A stretch of 11,643 nucleotides of DNA from CANNDT01 sp945876205. GTDB taxonomy: Bacteria; Acidobacteriota; Vicinamibacteria; Vicinamibacterales; UBA2999. How positions within the stretch are numbered: the first letter of the stretch is position 1; each line of letters starts with the position of its first letter. This document shows, piece after piece, positions 6,002 through 11,643 of this stretch. The stretch spans positions 1 through 11,643 of the forward strand of contig CANNDT010000124.1 of NCBI GenBank assembly GCA_947503365.1. Reading direction: 5' to 3'. The translations under genes and the position numbers were made by a program. Below the pieces are notes generated by a model that saw only the letters and a program-made list of their open reading frames with translations, ran no database searches and was not told where the DNA came from.

Positions 6002-6778
6002 GTGGATCTCGGACTGAAAAGCAAAATTGCGGTGATCACCGGCTCGAGCCGCGGGCTCGGTCTCGCGGCGGCGAAGTCGTTGGCGGCTGAAGGATGCTGC
6101 GTCTGCCTGTCGGGACGGACCGCATCCACTCTCCAGGAGGCGGAGCGAGACGTCGCCGCGATCGCCGGCGGCGCGAGCCAGGTGGCGGCGATTACCGCTG
6201 ACGTGAGCACGCCGGAGGGAGTGCAGGCGCTGATCGATGGGGCGGTTGCGAAGTTCGGCGGCGTCGACATCCTCGTCAACAACGTCGGGCTCGGACGCGG
6301 CGCCGGGCTGCTCGATACCAGTGACGAGGACTGGCATGAGGCGATTGACCAGACGCTGTTGCCTGCGGTCCGTGCGTCCCGGCTCGCGGTGCCTCACATG
6401 CAGAAGCGCGGCGGCGGATCGATCATCATCGTCGCCTCGATATTCGGCCGCGAGGCCGGCGGCCGCATGACCTATAACGTGGTGAAAGCCGCCGAGATCA
6501 GTCTGGCCAAGTCGCTGGCGCAGCAGCTCGGGCCGTCGAATATCCGCGTCAACAGCGTGTCGCCCGGCTCGATCCTGTTCGAGGGCGGGTCCTGGTGGAA
6601 GCGGCAGCAGGCCGATCCGGCGGGCATCGCCGAATTCGTCAAGCGCGAGATTCCGTCCGGACGATTTGGCACCGCGAAAGAAGTCGGCGACGTCGTCTGC
6701 TTTCTCGCCTCACCGCGCGCGAGCTGGATCAGCGGGACGTCGATCGTCGTCGACGGCTGTCAGAGCCGCGCGTTCTGA
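6002..6778 (+). CDS. Short-chain dehydrogenase/reductase (SDR), FabG-like
   Basis: 258 residues from GTG 6002, standard for classical SDRs. Visible motifs: cofactor loop TGSSRGLG (13-20); ADV (66-68), with D67 positioned over the adenine; NNVG (93-96, a variant of NNAG); active-site S146 in IIIVASIFG; Y158 and K162 in TYNVVKAA; and PG at 188-189. The C-terminus ISGTSIVVDGCQSRAF is typical. The usual active-site Asn of the tetrad is replaced: the segment reads DQTLLPAVRAS, with T118 at that place. The Arg in the loop suggests NADP(H). The start is inferred from homology (VDLGLKSKIAVITG); an in-frame ATG at 5921 would add 27 residues from the palindromic element and spacer and is unlikely. No Shine-Dalgarno precedes GTG 6002. 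Substrate unknown; 3-oxoacyl, alcohol or sugar substrates are all possible. It runs convergently toward the permease across the repeat array. Confidence 0.9.
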   Translation: MDLGLKSKIAVITGSSRGLGLAAAKSLAAEGCCVCLSGRTASTLQEAERDVAAIAGGASQVAAITADVSTPEGVQALIDGAVAKFGGVDILVNNVGLGRGAGLLDTSDEDWHEAIDQTLLPAVRASRLAVPHMQKRGGGSIIIVASIFGREAGGRMTYNVVKAAEISLAKSLAQQLGPSNIRVNSVSPGSILFEGGSWWKRQQADPAGIAEFVKREIPSGRFGTAKEVGDVVCFLASPRASWISGTSIVVDGCQSRAF

Positions 6779-7063
6779 GCCACGAAGGACACGAAGGGCA
6801 GGCCACGAAGGACACGAAGGGTAGCCACGAAGGACACGAAGGGTAGCCACGAAGGTCACGAAGGACACGAAGGGCAGGCCACGAAGGTCACGAAGGGTAG
6901 GCCACGAAGGACACGAAGCCGTCGGTCACGCCACGAAGGACACGAAGCCGTCGGTCACGCCACGAAGGACACGAAGATCACGAAGGTTTCCGAAACCCAA
7001 GAACCCAAGCCTTCGTGATCTTCGTGTTCTTCGTGGCTATCGTGTTTTCGTGATCTTCGTGGC
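6779..7063. repeat. ACGAAGG-type repeat array with inverted right arm
   Basis: The array starts at the base after the SDR stop. Eight direct units begin GCCACGAAGG: 6779-6801, 6802-6823, 6824-6845, 6846-6877, 6878-6900, 6901-6929, 6930-6958 and 6959-6986. All are built from a 9-bp theme CACGAAGGA/T. Units 3 and 2 are identical (22 bp), and 6901-6929 and 6930-6958 are identical (29 bp). After a 23-nt spacer, the theme returns in reverse complement at 7010-7063 and continues into the permease gene. There are no CRISPR-like spacers. Such arrays are common in intergenic DNA of Acidobacteriota and Planctomycetota (general knowledge); the function is not established. Confidence 0.9.
6959..7037. terminator. 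Long near-perfect hairpin between convergent genes
   Basis: The arms 6959-6986 and 7010-7037 are reverse complements at 27 of 28 positions, with a 23-nt loop (6987-7009, rich in AACCCAAG). It lies between the SDR and permease stop codons, which is where a bidirectional transcription stop would be expected. The last arm base is also the last base of the permease stop codon. No T-run follows on either side, so a classical Rho-independent mechanism is not shown; RNA 3'-end protection is an alternative. Confidence 0.5.
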
Positions 7064-8359
7064 AAAGAACACGTAGTACGCCGGGATCCCCGCCAGCACG
7101 ATCGCGAAGGTCACCGACGTCCAGAGGGGATCGGCGACCAGCGCATTGCCCACCAGATAAATCACCGCAGCGATAAAGATCGCAGGCGTGACGGGGTAGC
7201 CAGGCACTTTGTACGGCCGATCGAGATCGGGCCTGGTCCGCCGCAGTCGATAGAGTCCCGCAATCGCCAGCCCGTAGAAGGGCCAGATCGACAGCACGAA
7301 CGTGTCGGCGAGCTGCTCGAACGTCCGCGTCAACACGAAGAGGATGCCGAGCGCCATCGTGAGCAGGATCGCCACGTACGGCGTCTGGAAACGCGGATGC
7401 ACCTTGGCCAGCGAGCGGAAGAACAGCCGGTCGTCCGCCATCGCAAAAAAGATCCGCGGCGCTCCCAGCATGATCGCGATGAGCGACCCGAACGTCGAGA
7501 TCGCGACGACGACCGATACCAGCGAGACGCCAAGCTCGCCGAAGACGGCGCGCGCGGTGTCGGCGGCGATCAGGCTCGACTTCGCCACGGTGCCGACCGG
7601 ATTCACGTACAGGTATGCGACGTTTGCCGCGAGGTAGATGGCGATGATGGCAAGCGTGCCGGCGACGATCGCGCGGGGAAGCGTGCGCTGCGGATCCTTG
7701 ACCTCTCCGGCGGCAAAGGAGACGTCGGCGAAACCGTCATACGCCCAGAGCACCGAAATCAGCGCGAGGCCGAAGAGCCCGCCGCTGACGGGCGCGGCGG
7801 CCGCCGTGAAGTTGGTGGTGCTGCCGGCGCCCGCGAGAAACGCTCCGAGCACCAGGACGACGAGCGCGCCGAATTTCGCAATCGTCGAGACACCAGCGAC
7901 TGCGGCACCGAGCTGTACGCCGCGAATGTTGATGAGTGCGGCCACGACGATCGCCGCCGCCGCGACGTAATCGGTGAGCGATCCGGCGCTGTCCACGCCG
8001 AGTGATCGCAGGAAGTACTCGCTGAACACCGTGGCGATCGCACCGCCGGCAGATGCCCGGATGAGCACGAGCTCCGACCAGCCGAACACGAATCCCGCCA
8101 ATCGGCCCCAGCCTTCGCGCAGGAAGACGTACCATCCGCCGGTGTGGGGCAGCGCCGCGGCCAGTTCGGCAACCGATAACGCCCCGCACAACGAGATCAC
8201 CCCGCCAATCACCCAGACGGCGAGCATGAGTGCCGGATCGGGTACGCGCGTCGCGATCGTCGCGGGCGTGCGGAAGATGCCTGAGCCGATCGTCACGCCG
8301 ATGACCAGGCCAATCGCACTCCACAGGCCGAGGCGCCGCACGAGCTGAGCGTTGGGCAT
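7037..8359 (-). CDS. APC-superfamily amino-acid permease
   Basis: 440 residues with about 12 hydrophobic segments, the normal size of APC/LAT-type transporters. The first helix holds IGLVIGVTIGSGIFRTPATI (16-35), the unwound GSGIF substrate-binding motif. TGGWYVFLREGWGRLAGFVFGW and the segment near 209-222 (WAYDGFADVSFAAGEVKDP, with the family-typical E) follow. PRIFFAMADDRLFFRSLAKVHPRFQTP is the usual loop between helices 8 and 9, and RPYKVPGYPVTPAIF precedes the last pair. It is closest in style to bacterial serine/threonine exchanger and YfnA-type permeases; the substrate is inferred only as an amino acid. The last eight residues (ATKITKTR) and the stop come from the adjoining repeat array. 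ATG 8359 has no Shine-Dalgarno, but TAGACT lies 6 nt upstream. Divergent from mrfA. Confidence 0.92.
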   Translation of the reverse strand: MPNAQLVRRLGLWSAIGLVIGVTIGSGIFRTPATIATRVPDPALMLAVWVIGGVISLCGALSVAELAAALPHTGGWYVFLREGWGRLAGFVFGWSELVLIRASAGGAIATVFSEYFLRSLGVDSAGSLTDYVAAAAIVVAALINIRGVQLGAAVAGVSTIAKFGALVVLVLGAFLAGAGSTTNFTAAAAPVSGGLFGLALISVLWAYDGFADVSFAAGEVKDPQRTLPRAIVAGTLAIIAIYLAANVAYLYVNPVGTVAKSSLIAADTARAVFGELGVSLVSVVVAISTFGSLIAIMLGAPRIFFAMADDRLFFRSLAKVHPRFQTPYVAILLTMALGILFVLTRTFEQLADTFVLSIWPFYGLAIAGLYRLRRTRPDLDRPYKVPGYPVTPAIFIAAVIYLVGNALVADPLWTSVTFAIVLAGIPAYYVFFATKITKTR

Positions 8360-8365
8360 CGCGAG

Positions 8366-8371
8366 AGTCTA
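8366..8371 (-). promoter_or_regulatory. Putative -10 hexamer of the permease gene
   Basis: TAGACT on the minus strand (4 of 6 to consensus), 6 nt before ATG 8359. The spacing would give a leaderless mRNA. No -35 is recognisable at normal distance. Weak on its own; it is noted because the same arrangement appears at the SDR and mrfA genes. Confidence 0.25.
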
Positions 8372-8373
8372 GC

Positions 8374-8402
8374 TTGAACACGGCCACCTTTCGCTTTATG
8401 AT
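8374..8402 (+). promoter_or_regulatory. Sigma-70-like promoter of mrfA
   Basis: TTGAAC (8374-8379, -35, 4 of 6) and TATGAT (8397-8402, -10, 5 of 6) are separated by exactly 17 bp. The start point expected 6-8 nt after the -10 falls at about 8408-8410, directly before the ATG at 8411, giving a leaderless or nearly leaderless transcript. This also argues against the GTG at 8405 as the start. Confidence 0.55.
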
Positions 8403-8410
8403 CGGTGGCC
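8382..8410. promoter_or_regulatory. Palindrome over the mrfA promoter and start, possible operator
   Basis: GGCCACC (8382-8388) and GGTGGCC (8404-8410) are perfect inverted repeats with a 15-bp spacer that contains most of the -10 region. The right arm ends at the base before ATG 8411. A dimeric repressor site is one reading; in a leaderless mRNA the hairpin could not form, which favours DNA-level action. No regulator gene is in the window. Confidence 0.4.
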
Positions 8411-10792
8411 ATGCTCCCCGCAAGGCGGACCGATCCGGCACACGACATCGCACTGCAGTCGGTGCTGGATCGCCTTACGGGAGGCGTTCCCGATCGCCCG
8501 GACAGCCCTGACGCCTGGGTCACGGCTATCCGGCGGCTTCCCGCTCGCGCCGCCGAATACGCCCCCTTTCCCGACGCCCTCGATTCGCGGCTTCGCGACG
8601 TCCTGATCGGGCGCGGCGTCGAGCAGCTCTACACGCACCAGGCGGCGGCGATCGAGCACGTCATCGCCCGGCGCAACGTCGTGATCACCACGCCCACCGC
8701 GTCCGGCAAGACGCTCTGCTACAACGCGCCGGTGCTCAACGCGATCCTGCGGGATCCGTCGACGCGCGCGCTGTATCTGTTTCCAACCAAGGCGCTCGCG
8801 CAGGATCAGCTCGCGGAGCTGCATGCGCTGTCCGGGCAGTTGTCGACACAAGACGAGCTCGAGATTGGCGTGTTTACCTACGACGGCGACACGCCGCAGG
8901 ATGCGCGGCGCGCGATCCGCGGCCGTGCGCATGTCGTGCTGAGCAACCCCGACATGATCCATTCGGGGATCCTGCCGCACCATCCGCGCTGGGCGAAGCT
9001 GTTCGAAAATCTCCGCTACGTGGTGATCGACGAGCTGCACGCGTATCGCGGCGTCTTCGGCAGTCACCTGACCAACGTCCTGCGGCGCCTGCGGCGCGTG
9101 TGTCAGCACTACGGGTCGGATCCGACGTTCATCTGCTCGTCGGCCACGATTGCCAATCCGCGCGAGCTGGCGGAAGCGCTCGTCGAGCGGCCATTCGAGC
9201 TGGTGTCAGAGAGCGGCGCTCCGCGCGGCGAGAAGTTCTTTCTCTTCGTCAATCCGCCGGTGGTCAACAAGGAGCTCGGCATTCGACGCTCGTACCTCGC
9301 GGAAACGCGTCGCGTCGCCGCCGAATTTCTCAAGCGCCGGCTGCAGATCATCGTGTTTGCGCAGAGCCGCCTGTCGACGGAGATCCTGACGACCTACCTG
9401 AAGGACGACTTCGACGGTCCTCCCGGCACGGTGGACCAGGTGCGTGGATACCGGGGCGGATACCTGCCGCAGCGGCGTCGTGAGATTGAAAAAGGGCTTC
9501 GCGAAGGCACGGTGCGCGCGGTGGTGTCGACCAGTGCGCTGGAGCTCGGCATCGACATCGGTGCGCTCGACGTCTGCGTCATGGCCGGCTACCCTGGGAC
9601 GATCGCCTCGACGTGGCAGCGCGCCGGTCGTGCAGGACGACGCAGCTCGCGATCGGCGGCGGTGCTCGTCGCGAGCAGCGCGCCACTCGATCAGTTCGTC
9701 GTCCGCAACCCGGCGTATTTCTTCGACGCACCGCCGGAGCACGCGCTGATCAATCCGGACAACCTGCATATCCTCGTCGATCATGTGAAGTGCGCCGCCT
9801 TCGAGCTGCCGTTCACGACGTCCGAGCAGTACGGCAAGCAGAACGTACAGGAAGTGCTCGGGGTGCTGGCGGAGAGCGGGTTCGTCCACAACGCCGATGG
9901 CGAAGAGGGGACGTGGCAGTGGACCAACGAGTCGTATCCAGCCGACGCGGTCAGCCTTCGCTCGATTTCATCAGACAACTTCGTGGTGGTCGACACCACG
10001 CGCGGCGCCGACGTGATTGGCGAGACCAGTTTCACGAGCGGCCCGGCGACGCTGCACGAGAAGGCGATCTACCTGATCGAAGGAGCGCTCTATCAAGTCG
10101 ATCGGCTCGATTTCGAGGGCCGCAAGGCGTACGTCACGCAGATCGACTGCGACTATTACACCGACGCGATCACCTATACCAAGGTGACCGTGCTCGATAC
10201 CTTTGCGAATCACGACCGCAGATCGCACGGCGAAGTGCACGTGTCGTCGCGGGTGGTTGGCTTCAAGAAGATCAAGTTCTACACCAACGAGAACATCGGC
10301 TCAGGCGAGCTGGATCTGCCCGAACAGCAGATGCACACCACCGCCTACTGGCTTACCGTCTCGAAGACGGTGATGACGGCGCTGCCATACGCGTCCGACG
10401 ATCGGCGCGACGGCGTCGTCGGCCTGTCGTTCGCCATGCGCCAGGTCGCGCAGTTGCTGCTGATGTGCGATCGGCAGGACATCGGCATCTCGATCGGCAG
10501 CGGCGAGCAGGGGGAAGAGACCGACCTTACGCGCATGGGGCAGCCGGTGACACTCTCCGACGAGCCGCGCATCTTCATCTACGACAACTATCCGGGCGGG
10601 ATCGGGTTCAGCGAGCCGCTCTTCCGGATGCACGCTGACCTTCTGGGGCGCACGCGTGAGTTGATTGCGGGCTGCGAGTGCGCGCATGGCTGTCCGACGT
10701 GCGTCGGGCCGGTGGGGAACACGGGTCCGCTCGCGAAGCTGGTTGCCCTCCGCATCCTCGACCTCATCGTCGGCGAAGCCGTGGCCGCATGA
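8411..10792 (+). CDS. mrfA: MrfA/YprA-type DEAD/DEAH-box helicase with C-terminal DUF1998 zinc domain
   Basis: 793 residues from ATG 8411. Superfamily 2 helicase motifs appear in order: TPTASGKT (94-101, Walker A, K100), LFPTKALAQDQ (motif Ia), DELH (207-210, Walker B), SSAT (243-246, motif III), IVFAQSRLSTE and SALELGIDIG in the second RecA domain, and QRAGRAGR (403-410, motif VI). The C-terminal part is DUF1998-like, ending in four Cys, CECAHGCPTC (C755, C757, C761, C764), as in B. subtilis MrfA, where the zinc-binding domain is needed for function. MrfA acts with the MrfB nuclease in nucleotide-excision-like removal of mitomycin C adducts, separate from UvrABC (established for B. subtilis; inferred here). 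Its stop overlaps the mrfB start as ATGA. A GTG at 8405 could add two residues but lies too close to the -10. Confidence 0.94.
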   Translation: MLPARRTDPAHDIALQSVLDRLTGGVPDRPDSPDAWVTAIRRLPARAAEYAPFPDALDSRLRDVLIGRGVEQLYTHQAAAIEHVIARRNVVITTPTASGKTLCYNAPVLNAILRDPSTRALYLFPTKALAQDQLAELHALSGQLSTQDELEIGVFTYDGDTPQDARRAIRGRAHVVLSNPDMIHSGILPHHPRWAKLFENLRYVVIDELHAYRGVFGSHLTNVLRRLRRVCQHYGSDPTFICSSATIANPRELAEALVERPFELVSESGAPRGEKFFLFVNPPVVNKELGIRRSYLAETRRVAAEFLKRRLQIIVFAQSRLSTEILTTYLKDDFDGPPGTVDQVRGYRGGYLPQRRREIEKGLREGTVRAVVSTSALELGIDIGALDVCVMAGYPGTIASTWQRAGRAGRRSSRSAAVLVASSAPLDQFVVRNPAYFFDAPPEHALINPDNLHILVDHVKCAAFELPFTTSEQYGKQNVQEVLGVLAESGFVHNADGEEGTWQWTNESYPADAVSLRSISSDNFVVVDTTRGADVIGETSFTSGPATLHEKAIYLIEGALYQVDRLDFEGRKAYVTQIDCDYYTDAITYTKVTVLDTFANHDRRSHGEVHVSSRVVGFKKIKFYTNENIGSGELDLPEQQMHTTAYWLTVSKTVMTALPYASDDRRDGVVGLSFAMRQVAQLLLMCDRQDIGISIGSGEQGEETDLTRMGQPVTLSDEPRIFIYDNYPGGIGFSEPLFRMHADLLGRTRELIAGCECAHGCPTCVGPVGNTGPLAKLVALRILDLIVGEAVAA

Positions 10793-11643
10793 GTACCCTC
10801 GCCGAGCGCCTTCGTGACGTCATGCGGCCGGGCGAGCCCCACCCGCCTTCGCCTCCGGCTTCGGCGCGGCAAGCAGGGCTCGCCCCACATGCCAACGACG
10901 CCGCGGAAACGCTCGGCGGCGAGTGGTGCGAGGTCGCAGGCCACCGCTTCCTGGTCGTCGATCGCACGTACGCACCGGGTCATCGGCATGGACGCGTCTC
11001 CGTTGCTGACAGCCTGCCGCCGTCCGATGGTGCATGGGAAACGCTTGGACTGCTCGCCGCCGGCCCCGTGCCCGCCGGTCGCCTCCTCTTCGTCGATCTC
11101 GAAACCACCGGCCTCGCCGGCGGCGCAGGCACCTGCGCATTTCTCGTGGGCTGCGGCTGGTTCGACGGCGGCACGTTCCGCATCCGGCAGTTCTTTCTCT
11201 CGAGCTACGCGGGAGAACGCGCGCTTCTCGAAGCGGTCGCCGTCATCGCGGGTGAGGCGGGCGCGGTGGTCACCTACAACGGCAAGACGTTCGACCTGCC
11301 GCTCGTCGAGACGCGATTTCTGTTCAACCGCATGACGACGCCGTTTGCCGGCATGCCGCATATCGACATGCTGCATCCCGCCCGTCGTCTCTGGCGCAGC
11401 GATGACGAGGATCCCGATCGCGCCCAGGGGAGCTGTCGTCTGACGATGCTGGAGGAAACGCAGCTGGGACACACGCGCGAAGGCGACGTGCCCGGCTGTG
11501 AGATCCCCGGGAGATATTTTCACTACGTGCGCACCGGCGATGCGCGGGCGCTCGACGCGGTGCTCGAGCACAACCGGCTCGACATCCTCGCGCTCGCGAT
11601 GATCACCGCGCGCGCCGCGCAGATGCTTGACGAAGGCGCCGCG
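10789..11643 (+). CDS. mrfB: MrfB/YprB-type DnaQ-fold exonuclease, 3' truncated by window end
   Basis: 285 codons are visible and open at the right edge; B. subtilis YprB is about 410 residues. The ATG (10789-10791) overlaps the mrfA stop as ATGA, so translation is coupled. N-terminal region 33-90 (AAETLGGEWCEVAGHRFLVV, YAPGHRHGRV) is typical of YprB proteins. The 3'-5' exonuclease (RNase H-like) motifs are Exo I FVDLETTGLAGGAGT (101-115, D103 and E105), Exo II VTYNGKTFDLPLVETRF (161-177, N164 and D169) and Exo III in LEHNRLDILALA (259-270, H261 and D265), so all four acidic metal ligands appear present. MrfB supplies the nuclease for MrfA in mitomycin-adduct repair. Residues 15-32, a Pro/Ala/Ser-rich linker, are encoded exactly by a 54-bp palindromic element inserted in frame (10831-10884). 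This is the only intact frame; overlapping frames on both strands are non-coding. Confidence 0.93.
   Translation, partial: MSTLAERLRDVMRPGEPHPPSPPASARQAGLAPHANDAAETLGGEWCEVAGHRFLVVDRTYAPGHRHGRVSVADSLPPSDGAWETLGLLAAGPVPAGRLLFVDLETTGLAGGAGTCAFLVGCGWFDGGTFRIRQFFLSSYAGERALLEAVAVIAGEAGAVVTYNGKTFDLPLVETRFLFNRMTTPFAGMPHIDMLHPARRLWRSDDEDPDRAQGSCRLTMLEETQLGHTREGDVPGCEIPGRYFHYVRTGDARALDAVLEHNRLDILALAMITARAAQMLDEGAA
10831..10884 (+). repeat. Palindromic element, copy 4 (54 bp), in frame inside mrfB
   Basis: Perfect 9-bp arms GGCGAGCCC (10831-10839) and GGGCTCGCC (10876-10884) enclose the core GCCTTCGC-CTCCG-GCTTCGGCGCGGCAAG (10845-10873). The element starts exactly on a codon boundary and is 18 codons long, so the mrfB frame is kept. 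It encodes GEPHPPSPPASARQAGLA, free of stop codons. It shares total length with the 2030-2083 copy and a 17-nt identical string with the 5934-5984 copy. Confidence 0.7.

Noticed and set aside
6595..6846. 83-codon plus-strand frame ending in His-Glu-Gly repeats
   Set aside because: It is the SDR gene in another frame plus translation of the ACGAAGG array; there is no independent start signal.
6779..6986. CRISPR array
   Set aside because: Units are directly abutting, variable in length and lack unique spacers; no cas genes are nearby.
7397..8005. 202-codon plus-strand frame opposite the permease
   Set aside because: Antisense shadow of a clear membrane transporter gene; Arg/Asp-rich with no motifs.
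8405..8410. GTG as the mrfA start
   Set aside because: Adds only two residues and lies 2 nt from the -10 hexamer, upstream of the expected transcription start.
10814..11335. 173-codon plus-strand frame
   Set aside because: Overlaps mrfB in a different frame; the mrfB frame carries all exonuclease motifs, while this one is Ser/Arg-rich with no domain.

Overview
The window is GC-rich (clearly above 60%), densely coded chromosomal DNA. It has no phage, plasmid, rRNA or tRNA signature. The short ACGAAGG-type repeat array, the dispersed GC-rich palindromes, the three-gene NAD(P) transhydrogenase and the general look of the proteins suggest a soil-type bacterium of the Acidobacteriota (Vicinamibacteria-like). 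That assignment is inference from style, not from a marker gene.

Layout, left to right. (1) 3-731 (+): 3' part of an alpha/beta hydrolase of the fluoroacetate/haloacetate dehalogenase family. (2) 732-1573: about 840 bp with no convincing intact gene. It holds a small palindrome, a possible insertion-sequence end, a short gene-like remnant and a pair of inverted repeat copies, the second of which abuts the next gene. (3) 1574-4960 (-): pntAA-pntAB-pntB, overlapping head to tail (ATGA, then TGATG), followed by a VOC/PhnB-like gene with its own strong ribosome binding site. The three Pnt proteins form the proton-translocating transhydrogenase that makes NADPH from NADH. (4) 5060-5896 (-): membrane-anchored zinc metallopeptidase of the YpfJ family. 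(5) 6002-6778 (+): SDR oxidoreductase, divergent from the peptidase. (6) 6779-7063: ACGAAGG repeat array between two convergent genes. It ends in a near-perfect 28-bp hairpin and runs into the end of the next gene. (7) 7037-8359 (-): APC-superfamily amino-acid permease. (8) 8411-11643 (+): mrfA-mrfB, a DUF1998-type helicase translationally coupled to a DnaQ-fold exonuclease. Together these form the MrfAB excision-repair pair known from Bacillus subtilis. mrfB is cut by the window end.

The most unusual signal is a family of roughly 50-70 bp palindromic elements that share a core (GCCTTCGC, short spacer, GCTTCGGCG, about 3 nt, CAAG) but have different, locally matching inverted-repeat arms. I count four: three intergenic (1491-1558, 2030-2083, 5934-5984) and one exactly 54 bp long, in frame, inside the N-terminal linker of mrfB (10831-10884), where it encodes 18 low-complexity residues. 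This recalls protein-coding palindromic elements such as those of Rickettsia, but I do not recognise a named family. A second theme is start sites with no Shine-Dalgarno and a -10-like hexamer 6-8 nt upstream (SDR, permease, mrfA), which suggests leaderless mRNAs. mrfA also has a 7-bp palindrome overlapping the promoter.
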